A stretch of 5,382 nucleotides of DNA. It comes from Nitrospirota bacterium (GTDB lineage Bacteria > Nitrospirota > 9FT-COMBO-42-15 > HDB-SIOI813). Location: NCBI GenBank assembly GCA_016214375.1, contig JACROQ010000021.1, positions 1-5,382 on the forward strand, given 5' to 3'. This document shows positions 1 through 5,359 of the stretch, piece by piece. The first letter of the stretch is position 1; the number at the start of each line of letters is the position of its first letter. A program made the position numbers and the translations under genes. The notes beneath the pieces were generated by a model, which saw only the letters and a program-made list of their open reading frames with translations, was not told the DNA's origin and made no database searches.

Positions 1-48
1 ATTCACCCTAAAAGGTCTTACAAGCAGAATAATTTGAAAGTGAGTCTA

Positions 49-72
49 AGGCGGGATTAGAAAACCCCGCCT
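49..72. other. GC-rich stem-loop upstream of the DUF2156 gene
   Basis: AGGCGGG (49-55) pairs perfectly with CCCGCCT (66-72) around a 10-nt A-rich loop. No T-run follows on the + strand, so it is not a standard intrinsic terminator for an upstream gene. It ends 14 nt before the ATG at 87. A weak promoter-like pair, TTGAAA (34-39) and TAGAAA (58-63) with an 18-bp spacer, overlaps it, so the stem could be an operator, a repeat remnant or a leader hairpin. The stem is directly visible; its function is unknown. Confidence 0.45.
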
Positions 73-86
73 ATCGCTGTCATGCC

Positions 87-1010
87 ATGAATAACTTAGA
101 TCAATTTGGTCTCAAGCCTTTAAGGATAACTGATAGACCCTTAATAGATCGCTTCCTCAGTTCAAGAGAGACTATGCTCTCGGCTTACGCCTTTGTCAGC
201 CACTACATCTGGTCCGATCTCTTTCATTTCCACTGGGGAATCCTCGATGGCCATCTCTGTCTCTTTGCGCAATACGGTGACTATCTTTATATGCCGATAC
301 CACCCATTTTATCTGAAAATCCCTGTGCAAGCACTGCCTTGTCCTCAGGCTTTGCCATTATGAACCGGATCAATAAGAATAAGGCGGTATCCCGCATCGA
401 GAATATCGATGCGGCTCAAACAGAGGCATTCATATCCCTTGGATACGATGTTAAACCAGGAGAAGGGGAATATGTCTACCTGCGTGAAGATCTTGCAAAC
501 TTAAAAGGTGATCCCTACAAATCAAAGAGGGCCATGTGCAATCATTTTATAAAGAACTACCGCTACAGCTATGAACCCTTTCAGACCCGGTTTGCAGATG
601 ACTGTATCCGATTATATGAAGTATGGAAGAAGAGAAAGAGAGAGACGGCCATTGATGCCTTTTCTCCTGCCTTATTAGAAGACGCCTCCCTTGCACACCG
701 ACAGGCCGGCCGGCAGTATGAGGCCCTCCAATTGACCGGCAGGGTCGTCCGGATCAACAACAGGGTGGAGGGTTATCTGTTTGGATTTAAGAGGAGGGGG
801 GATATGTTCTGCATCCTGCTGGAGATCACAAATCCTGATATCAGGGGGCTTGCCCAATTTATATTCAGGGAGTTTTGCAGGGAAAGAGGGATGGAAGGCT
901 TCAGATACATCAACGCCCTTGGGGACTCAGGCCTTGAAACCCTGCGCCGTGTAAAACTATCCTACCGGCCGTCGAAAATCGTCCCATCCTATACGGCCTG
1001 TTTACCCTGA
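87..1010 (+). CDS. DUF2156 family protein (phosphatidylglycerol lysyltransferase C-terminal-like, GNAT fold)
   Basis: A 307-aa soluble protein with no signal peptide or membrane segment. It resembles the stand-alone DUF2156 family, which shares its double GNAT-like fold with the catalytic C-terminal domain of MprF-type aminoacyl-phosphatidylglycerol synthases. The N-terminal part (about 9-135) has the aromatic SAYAFVSHYIWSDLF stretch (32-46). The centre has DLANLKGDPYKSKRAMCNHF (135-154), the family's Lys/Arg-rich signature. The C-terminus has the typical NALGDSGLETLRRVKLSYRP stretch (276-295). The family usually runs near 290-310 aa, so the gene looks complete. The large transmembrane flippase domain of MprF is absent. 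Substrate and reaction are not known for stand-alone members; acyl or aminoacyl transfer is only a fold-based guess. No Shine-Dalgarno sequence precedes ATG 87, but the N-terminus fits the family. It ends 11 bp from the convergent XRE gene and shows no evident operon partner. Confidence 0.85.
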   Translation: MNNLDQFGLKPLRITDRPLIDRFLSSRETMLSAYAFVSHYIWSDLFHFHWGILDGHLCLFAQYGDYLYMPIPPILSENPCASTALSSGFAIMNRINKNKAVSRIENIDAAQTEAFISLGYDVKPGEGEYVYLREDLANLKGDPYKSKRAMCNHFIKNYRYSYEPFQTRFADDCIRLYEVWKKRKRETAIDAFSPALLEDASLAHRQAGRQYEALQLTGRVVRINNRVEGYLFGFKRRGDMFCILLEITNPDIRGLAQFIFREFCRERGMEGFRYINALGDSGLETLRRVKLSYRPSKIVPSYTACLP

Positions 1011-1021
1011 CAGAGATCTCT

Positions 1022-1399
1022 TTATGGCCTCTTGCCTTTGCGGGCAGCGAGTTGGAGGAAGATGAGGATACTCCTCTTATAATCAAAGTTGTCTATCTTT
1101 CTGAGGCAGGCTACAAATTCTCTCTCCTCAGAAGACATATTATAGGGATAACCCCTGTCCATGATACTCACCTTTTCCTCTCCTCTCTCTTCAAAAAAAT
1201 AGGTGAGCGGGATATCCAGGGCGCTTGAGATAGCCTGCAATCTATCCGTATTCAGATAACTCCTGCCATTTTCGTATCGCTGAAGCTGTTGATAGGTAAT
1301 CCCGATGGCCTCTGCCAGCCTCTCCTGGCTCAACCCTAACTCCTTCCTCCTATCCCTTATCTTCATCCCGACAAACTTCCGGTCCTTTATCCTGTACAT
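1022..1399 (-). CDS. XRE-family helix-turn-helix transcriptional regulator (125 aa)
   Basis: A small DNA-binding protein with a Cro/C1-type HTH at about residues 13-70. The segment LSQERLAEAIG (23-33) forms helix 2 and the turn, TYQQLQRYENGRS (35-47) forms the recognition helix and its conserved E-N-G cap, and LQAISSALDIPLTYFFE (54-70) closes the five-helix domain. A short tail (about 89-122) is predicted helical and probably mediates dimerisation. There is no metabolite-binding or peptidase domain, so it is a simple repressor or activator resembling SinR or phage C2 proteins. ATG 1399 is preferred because GAGGAA lies a few bases upstream; ATG at 1366 (residue 12) is a possible alternative just before the HTH. 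It is divergent from the XRE gene at 1553 and shares the promoter and operator region with it, so autoregulation and cross-regulation are likely. Its targets cannot be read from the sequence. Confidence 0.9.
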   Translation of the reverse strand: MYRIKDRKFVGMKIRDRRKELGLSQERLAEAIGITYQQLQRYENGRSYLNTDRLQAISSALDIPLTYFFEERGEEKVSIMDRGYPYNMSSEEREFVACLRKIDNFDYKRSILIFLQLAARKGKRP

Positions 1400-1412
1400 G
1401 TGAGTTCCTCAC
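1400..1412 (-). promoter_or_regulatory. RBS of the - strand XRE gene inside a small hairpin
   Basis: Read on the - strand, GTGAG-GAA-CTCAC directly abuts the ATG at 1399. The Shine-Dalgarno-like GAGGAA makes up one stem arm and the 3-nt loop. The 5-bp stem could modestly hide the ribosome binding site. The palindrome could equally be a DNA-level binding site. It supports ATG 1399 as the start. Confidence 0.45.
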
Positions 1413-1464
1413 GATGTCACCTTTTTATTTTCACCCACAATACAGACGGGGTTTATAAAAGTCC

Positions 1465-1516
1465 ACAATATACAATTTGTAATATATTGTTGACAAATAC
1501 TAACTAATCGTTGTAT
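1465..1516. promoter_or_regulatory. Candidate XRE operator cluster (inverted repeats)
   Basis: ACAATATA (1465-1472) and TATATTGT (1483-1490) form a perfect 8-bp inverted repeat with a 10-bp spacer. Inside it, offset by about 1.5 bp, lies TACAA-T-TTGTA (1471-1481). Further TTGT/ACAA half-sites are at 1493-1496 (ACAA) and 1511-1516 (TTGTAT, the complement of ATACAA at 1470-1475). The sites cover the -10 of the leftward promoter, both -35 boxes and the -10 of the rightward promoter. XRE repressors commonly bind such short dyads. Which of the two proteins binds here is inference. Confidence 0.5.
1467..1496 (-). promoter_or_regulatory. Predicted sigma70 promoter of the - strand XRE gene
   Basis: On the - strand TTGTCA (1496-1491) is followed after 18 nt by TATATT (1472-1467); each hexamer has five of six consensus bases. 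Transcription would begin near 1460, giving a leader of about 60 nt before ATG 1399. The -35 box is the complement of the one used by the divergent promoter, so the two promoters cannot easily be occupied together. Confidence 0.55.
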
Positions 1517-1519
1517 AGA
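1490..1519 (+). promoter_or_regulatory. Predicted sigma70 promoter of the + strand XRE gene
   Basis: A perfect TTGACA -35 box (1490-1495) is followed after 18 nt by TATAGA (1514-1519), four of six bases to the -10 consensus. Transcription would start near 1526, leaving a leader of about 27 nt before ATG 1553. This placement argues against translation from the in-frame TTG at 1511, which would lie upstream of the transcript start. Confidence 0.55.
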
Positions 1520-1552
1520 GTATACTGCCGGTTTGGAAGAGGGGGGATAGAA

Positions 1553-1918
1553 ATGCCGAACAAGGTGATACTTCTAAGAAGGTTTGGGCGGCAGCTCCGG
1601 AGCTTCAGGAAACAGAGGATGATTTCCAGGGAAGAGATGGGCTGCAGGATCAGGCTCTCTGCAAAAGATGTGGAGGCAATAGAGGACGGGAAGGAGGATC
1701 CAAGGCTGAGCACCCTCCTGCTCATTTCCGACGCACTGAATGTACCGCCGGAAGAGCTTCTGGCGCCCCCGGGAAGACAGGACAGTGAATACTATGCCTA
1801 TCGTTTTTATCTCCTGAAACTTCTGAACAGGATGTCAAAAAAGGACCTAAAGAAGGCGATTGAGGCCCTGCATACCCTCAATACTTCGAGACGTTCATCT
1901 CCTCCATCTTCCCTGTAA
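1553..1918 (+). CDS. Small XRE-family helix-turn-helix regulator (121 aa)
   Basis: A second Cro/C1-type HTH protein, divergent from the XRE gene at 1022-1399. The HTH spans about residues 9-70: FGRQLRSFRKQRMISREEMG (11-30) covers helices 1 and 2, LSAKDVEAIEDGKEDPRLST (35-54) holds the recognition helix and the E-D-G cap, and LLLISDALNVPPEELL (55-70) closes the domain. Residues 79-110 form a probable amphipathic helical tail, followed by a Ser/Pro-rich end. ATG 1553 is chosen because the strong AGAGGGGGG Shine-Dalgarno (1538-1546) sits just upstream; an in-frame TTG at 1511 falls inside the promoter. The last dozen codons overlap the 3' end of phoU on the opposite strand. The protein is probably a DNA-binding regulator acting at the shared divergent promoter region; a role in phosphate control is not shown by the sequence. 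Confidence 0.85.
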   Translation: MPNKVILLRRFGRQLRSFRKQRMISREEMGCRIRLSAKDVEAIEDGKEDPRLSTLLLISDALNVPPEELLAPPGRQDSEYYAYRFYLLKLLNRMSKKDLKKAIEALHTLNTSRRSSPPSSL

Positions 1919-2543
1919 CCATGAATACAATCCTTTCGGCGATATTGGTCACCCGGTCTGCGGTTCTCTCTAAATTATGGGCGGTCCAGATGAGGTAGGT
2001 CGCACCCTGAATCGTTTTGGGATTTTCTATCATGATCAGCAGAAGCTCTCCGTATATCTGGTCATAGAGGGCATCTACCTCATCATCTTCATTGCATATC
2101 TGTCTTGCTGATTCAATGTCTCTGTCCACAAAAGCCTTCATGCATCTCTCAAGCATGGAGAGCCCTTTCTCACCCATCTTGGGTATGTCAACGAGCGGTT
2201 TTACCAGGGAGTCCTCTCCGATTGCGATATTGATCTTGGCAATCCCTTCAGCGTGGTCCCCTATCCGTTCAAGGTCTGTGATAATATTAATCACGGCCGC
2301 CAGTATCCTGAGATCAACAGCCATCGGCTGCTGCGTCGCAATCAGGAGGAGGCATTTATCCTCGATGTCGAAGCGCATTTTATTGATAACAATATCTTCC
2401 CTGATAATCCTTTTAGATGTCTCAAGGTCCCTCTGTTTCAGCGCCTCGATGGAATCCTTCAATGCCTTGCCCACCCTATCCGCCATCTTGATCACCTCGT
2501 CCTGCACATCCTTCAGGGCCTTATGATAGGCTTCTCTGGCCAT
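1878..2543 (-). CDS. phoU: Phosphate signalling complex protein PhoU
   Basis: A 221-aa all-helical cytoplasmic protein of the usual PhoU length (about 215-240 aa). PhoU relays the state of the Pst transporter to the sensor kinase PhoR and keeps the Pho regulon off when phosphate is plentiful. Two tandem three-helix repeats are visible. Each has the family's metal-binding signature: DLERIGDHAEGIAKI at 90-104 and NLERTADRVTNIAERI at 190-205. The segment QQPMAVDLRILAAVINI (71-87) is also typical, and the N-terminus has the usual heptad-like helix. The start ATG has AGGAGG four bases upstream. It is the last gene of the pstC-pstA-pstB-phoU cluster, 16 bp after pstB. No terminator is evident after it; instead its 3' end overlaps the convergent XRE gene by 41 bp. 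Identification is firm. Confidence 0.97.
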   Translation of the reverse strand: MAREAYHKALKDVQDEVIKMADRVGKALKDSIEALKQRDLETSKRIIREDIVINKMRFDIEDKCLLLIATQQPMAVDLRILAAVINIITDLERIGDHAEGIAKINIAIGEDSLVKPLVDIPKMGEKGLSMLERCMKAFVDRDIESARQICNEDDEVDALYDQIYGELLLIMIENPKTIQGATYLIWTAHNLERTADRVTNIAERIVFMVTGKMEEMNVSKY

Positions 2544-2559
2544 AGTGCCTCCTGTTCAT

Positions 2560-3309
2560 TTATCCGAATCTCCCTGTGATATAGTCCTCCGTCAATTTAT
2601 TGGAGGGGGCGGTAAATATCTTTTTGGTGATATCAAACTCAATCAACTCCCCCATCATAAAAAATCCTGTAAAGTCCGATACCCGCGCGGCCTGCTGCAT
2701 ATTGTGGGTCACGATGATCACAGTATATTCCTTCTTCAGTGCTGTGATCAAGTCTTCCACCTTGGCGGTAGCGATCGGATCGAGGGCGGAGCAGGGCTCG
2801 TCAAAGAGGATGACCTCAGGCTGGGTGGCGATGGCGCGGGCGATGCAGAGTCTCTGCTGCTGACCGCCGGAAAGGGCAAGGGCGCTGGTATTCAGCCTGT
2901 CCCTGACCTCCTCCCACAGGGCGGCTTTTTTGAGACTCTCCTCTACCACCTTATCGAGGGTCCCCTTTTTGCTGATCCCCTGAATCCTGAGGCCGTAGGC
3001 CGCATTCTCATAGATACTCTTGGGAAAGGGATTGGGCTTCTGAAACACCATCCCTATCCGTCTTCTCACCTCGGTAATGTCCAGATCCCTTGAGTAGATA
3101 TTGGTGCCGTTGTAGAGTATCTCCCCCTCAAGACGAAACATCGGTACGAGGTCATTCATCCTGTTCAGGCACCGGATGAATGTACTCTTGCCGCAGCCGG
3201 AGGGTCCGATGATGGCGGTAACAGACCTTGCCTGTATCGCAAGGCTCACACTCTTTACCGCCTGTTTCCCGCCGTAAAAGGCGCTCACCTCTTTGATCTT
3301 AAAAGCCAT
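2560..3309 (-). CDS. pstB: Phosphate ABC transporter ATP-binding protein PstB
   Basis: The ATPase that powers inorganic phosphate import through PstC/PstA; it acts as a dimer on the inner face of the cytoplasmic membrane. All ABC motifs are intact in the 249-aa protein: Walker A GPSGCGKST (35-43), Q-loop VFQKPNPFP (88-96), signature LSGGQQQR (146-153), Walker B VILFDEP (166-172) with CSALDP after it, and the H-loop His202. KPNPFPKSIYENAAYGLRI after the Q-loop is characteristic of PstB rather than other ABC ATPases. ATG 3309 is preferred over the in-frame TTG at 3327 because AAGGAA (3320-3315) is correctly spaced and PstB normally starts shortly before this beta strand. It lies 16 bp before phoU. 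It is separated from pstA by 187 bp containing a fold-back repeat, so its expression may differ from that of pstCA. Confidence 0.98.
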   Translation of the reverse strand: MAFKIKEVSAFYGGKQAVKSVSLAIQARSVTAIIGPSGCGKSTFIRCLNRMNDLVPMFRLEGEILYNGTNIYSRDLDITEVRRRIGMVFQKPNPFPKSIYENAAYGLRIQGISKKGTLDKVVEESLKKAALWEEVRDRLNTSALALSGGQQQRLCIARAIATQPEVILFDEPCSALDPIATAKVEDLITALKKEYTVIIVTHNMQQAARVSDFTGFFMMGELIEFDITKKIFTAPSNKLTEDYITGRFG

Positions 3310-3337
3310 ATTTATTCCTTTTACCAACTCCGGAATT

Positions 3338-3486
3338 CTATCAGGGTGCTAAAAAAGTCTATCACCCTGTCATTCTGAGGAGCCGAAGGCGACGAAGAAT
3401 CTGACAACTCTTTGTTTTGCTTAAGGTTCAGATCCTTCGCTTCGCTCAGGATGACAAGCTGAGAGACTTTTTCAGCACCCTGATAG
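3338..3486. repeat. MITE-like fold-back element between pstA and pstB
   Basis: The 149-bp element is bounded by 23-bp terminal inverted repeats, 3338-3360 and 3464-3486, that match at 22 of 23 positions (single mismatch 3351/3473). The ends begin CTATCAGGGTGCT. If the true ends are TCAGGG...CCCTGA (3341-3483), they are flanked by TA dinucleotides, as in elements moved by IS630/Tc1-type transposases. Two further inner inverted repeats, 3368-3379 with 3445-3456 and 3393-3404 with 3428-3439, each match at 11 of 12, so the whole element folds into one long hairpin with a loop near 3405-3427. It encodes no protein. The core, of the CATTCTGAG...GAAGAATCTGA type, resembles a dispersed repeat I recall from many bacterial genomes. 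It starts 10 bp after the pstA stop and ends 28 bp before the pstB start, so it should be transcribed within the operon. Confidence 0.85.
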
Positions 3487-3496
3487 ACTAAAATTA

Positions 3497-4393
3497 TTAC
3501 CACCGTATCTTCTTCTGATACCTGTGCCTGATCCATACGGCCAGACCGTTCATTGTAAAGGTGATGATCAAAAGCACAATAATCCCCCCGGCCGCATCTG
3601 CATGAAAACCCTTTTGCGGCCGTGACACCCAGTTAAATATCTGGATGGGTAAGGCTGTAAAGGGGTCAAAGAGACCCTGAATACTAAAAAAGGGAAATTC
3701 TGACGAGATGGGACTTGTAGGCAGGAAGGCCACGTACGTGAGCGCGCCGATGGTGATCAGCGGGGCCGTCTCTCCTACCGCCCTCGACATGGCGAGGATG
3801 ATCCCTGTCATGATGCCTGGCATGGCGGCAGGAATAACCTGATGCCTGATGATCTGCCACTTTGTGGCCCCGAGGGCATAGGATGCTTCCCTTATCGAGG
3901 AGGGTATCGCTCTCAGCGCCTCCCTCGCAGACATGATAACGATAGGCATCACAAGGATGGCCAGGGTTGCCGCACCGGCTATGATACTTCTGTCAAGTTG
4001 CATTGCCCTGACAAAAAGTCCAAGTCCCAGGAGTCCATAAATAATGGAAGGAACACCGGCAAGGTTTGCGATATTGATCTCGATGAGGTTTGTCAACCAG
4101 TTCTTTTTACTGTACTCCTCCATATGTATAGCCGCCATTATCCCAACCGGAATGGCCAATAGTCCTGTTAATACCATGATCCATACCGTCCCTACCCATG
4201 CGGAGAGGATCCCCGCCTCCTGCGGTCTCCTGGATGGGTAGCTTGTCAAGAACTGCCATCCGAGACTTCCAAGGCCGTCTGAAAGGACATCAAGGAGGAG
4301 GGCTACAAGAACCGCCAGACCTATTAGGGTAGCAAGGAGACCTAATACATAGAAGGCCCTGTCAAACCATTTGTTTATGCTTTTTCTATCCAT
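3497..4393 (-). CDS. pstA: Phosphate ABC transporter permease PstA
   Basis: One of the two inner-membrane subunits forming the phosphate channel, paired with PstC. The 298-aa protein is of usual length and shows about six hydrophobic segments (roughly 14-36, 63-90, 108-130, 137-156, 190-216 and 268-288). The cytoplasmic EAA loop that contacts PstB is clear at 158-188, including SIREASYALGATKWQ (166-180). VGETAPLI (206-213) and the late segment SRPQKGFHADAAGGIIVLL (257-275) distinguish PstA from PstC. ATG 4393 fits the family N-terminus. Its ribosome binding site is unclear: AGAAGG touches the ATG, while AAGAAG and GAGG lie farther up inside a purine-rich repeat. It follows pstC after 65 bp and is followed by the fold-back element. 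Confidence 0.97.
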   Translation of the reverse strand: MDRKSINKWFDRAFYVLGLLATLIGLAVLVALLLDVLSDGLGSLGWQFLTSYPSRRPQEAGILSAWVGTVWIMVLTGLLAIPVGIMAAIHMEEYSKKNWLTNLIEINIANLAGVPSIIYGLLGLGLFVRAMQLDRSIIAGAATLAILVMPIVIMSAREALRAIPSSIREASYALGATKWQIIRHQVIPAAMPGIMTGIILAMSRAVGETAPLITIGALTYVAFLPTSPISSEFPFFSIQGLFDPFTALPIQIFNWVSRPQKGFHADAAGGIIVLLIITFTMNGLAVWIRHRYQKKIRW

Positions 4394-4402
4394 CCTTCTA
4401 AC

Positions 4403-4457
4403 TTCTTACCTCTTCTTTCTTGCCTCTTACTTCTGACTTCTTGCCTCTTATTTCTGC
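4403..4457 (-). repeat. Purine-rich tandem repeat in the pstC-pstA gap
   Basis: On the + strand TTCTTGCCTCTTAcTTCTG (4417-4435) recurs at 4438-4456 with one change (18 of 19, period 21). A third partial copy, TTCTTACCTCTT, lies at 4403-4414. On the transcribed strand these are purine-rich units carrying AAGAGG or GAGG, which resemble Shine-Dalgarno sequences, repeated ahead of pstA. It fills nearly the whole gap between the pstC stop and the pstA start. Confidence 0.75.
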
Positions 4458-4458
4458 T

Positions 4459-5349
4459 TTACTCATACACCTCCCTGAATTTCTGCCGCAGCCAGTAACT
4501 TATCATATTCAGTACAAAAGTCACAACGAACAGGCTGATCCCCACGGCAAAGATCGTCTTATACTCGATAGTCCCCGTGGGCGTATCACCGAGACTGACC
4601 TGGACGATATAGGCGGTGACGGTTTCGAGGGGAACAAGGGGGTTGAGGGTCAACCTCGGCTGCTGCCCGGCCGCAATGGCCAGGATCATTGTCTCCCCTA
4701 CTGCCCTGGATATGCCCAGTATAAAAGAGGCGGCTATGCCGGAAAATGCCGCAGGCACAACGACCCTGCCGGCCACCTGAAGTCTTGTCGCCCCCAGGGC
4801 ATAGGCCCCTTCGCGCAACCCCATGGGGACGGCATGCATCGCGTCTTCACTTAAGGAGGAGACAATGGGTATAATCATGGCCCCCATGACGATCCCGGGG
4901 CTCAGCGCGTTGAATCCGGCGAGATCGGGTATCACCTTCTGTAAAAGTGGGGTTACAAAGAGAAGCGCAAAATAACCGTACACCACCGTGGGTACAGCAG
5001 CGAGGACCTCAAGGAGCGGCTTGACTGCCGTTCTTATCCGCTCAGAGGCATACTCGCTCAGATAGATGGCGCTGATCAGGCCAACCGGGAGCGCCACACT
5101 TATAGCAATGAGGGTTGTCAGAAAGGTGCCTGTAAAAAGAGGAAGGATTCCAAAGTGTTTTTCTGCGAAGAGGGGAGTCCACTGGGTGTCGGTCAGAAAG
5201 TCTATTATAAAGACCTCTTTAAAAAACCCGAAGGTCTCAAAAAAGAGGACGGCAATGATCCCGAGGGTTACAAAAATAGAAAAGAAGGCGCTCAGAAAGA
5301 GCGCCCCCTCAATAAACCTCTCCTTTGTTCTTTGAAATCGTTTATACAT
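4459..5349 (-). CDS. pstC: Phosphate ABC transporter permease PstC
   Basis: The second inner-membrane permease of the phosphate importer. The 296-aa protein has about six hydrophobic segments (roughly 14-40, 70-97, 113-135, 150-166, 198-226 and 264-287). The EAA loop for PstB contact lies at 168-199, including GLREGAYALGATRLQ (177-191). VLAAVPTVVYGYFAL (115-129) and SRAVGETMILAIAAGQQP (214-231) are typical of PstC. ATG 5349 is chosen. The adjacent TTG at 5352 is also in frame, and the frame is closed by a stop at 5382-5380, so the gene is complete. AGGGGG lies about 10 nt upstream of the ATG and may be the ribosome binding site. It is the first visible gene of the operon; pstS, if linked, would lie beyond the window edge. 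Confidence 0.96.
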   Translation of the reverse strand: MYKRFQRTKERFIEGALFLSAFFSIFVTLGIIAVLFFETFGFFKEVFIIDFLTDTQWTPLFAEKHFGILPLFTGTFLTTLIAISVALPVGLISAIYLSEYASERIRTAVKPLLEVLAAVPTVVYGYFALLFVTPLLQKVIPDLAGFNALSPGIVMGAMIIPIVSSLSEDAMHAVPMGLREGAYALGATRLQVAGRVVVPAAFSGIAASFILGISRAVGETMILAIAAGQQPRLTLNPLVPLETVTAYIVQVSLGDTPTGTIEYKTIFAVGISLFVVTFVLNMISYWLRQKFREVYE

Positions 5350-5359
5350 CAAAATGTTT

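Noticed and set aside
49..75. Intrinsic terminator of an upstream gene
   Set aside because: The stem is good but no U-tract follows it on either strand.
1012..1021. AGAGATCTCT palindrome between the convergent DUF2156 and XRE genes as a regulator site or terminator
   Set aside because: It is a 10-bp self-complementary sequence with no loop or T-run, at the end of both genes, and could easily be chance.
1511..1552. N-terminal extension of the + strand XRE protein from TTG 1511
   Set aside because: The TTG lies inside the predicted promoter, upstream of the expected transcript start, while ATG 1553 has a strong ribosome site.
2092..3093. Several + strand open frames of 87-182 aa opposite phoU and pstB
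   Set aside because: They are antisense shadows of two strongly conserved genes, with no family resemblance and no good ribosome sites.
3310..3327. Six-residue N-terminal extension of PstB from TTG 3327
   Set aside because: The extension codons contain the ribosome site (AAGGAA) that serves ATG 3309.
3321..3536. 71-aa open frame on the - strand across the pstA-pstB gap
   Set aside because: It is a translation of the fold-back repeat plus the pstA end in another frame. The VILSEAKDLN-type peptide is what this repeat gives when read as protein.
3842..5335. + strand open frames opposite pstA and pstC
   Set aside because: They are low-complexity or unrecognisable translations fully antisense to clear permease genes.
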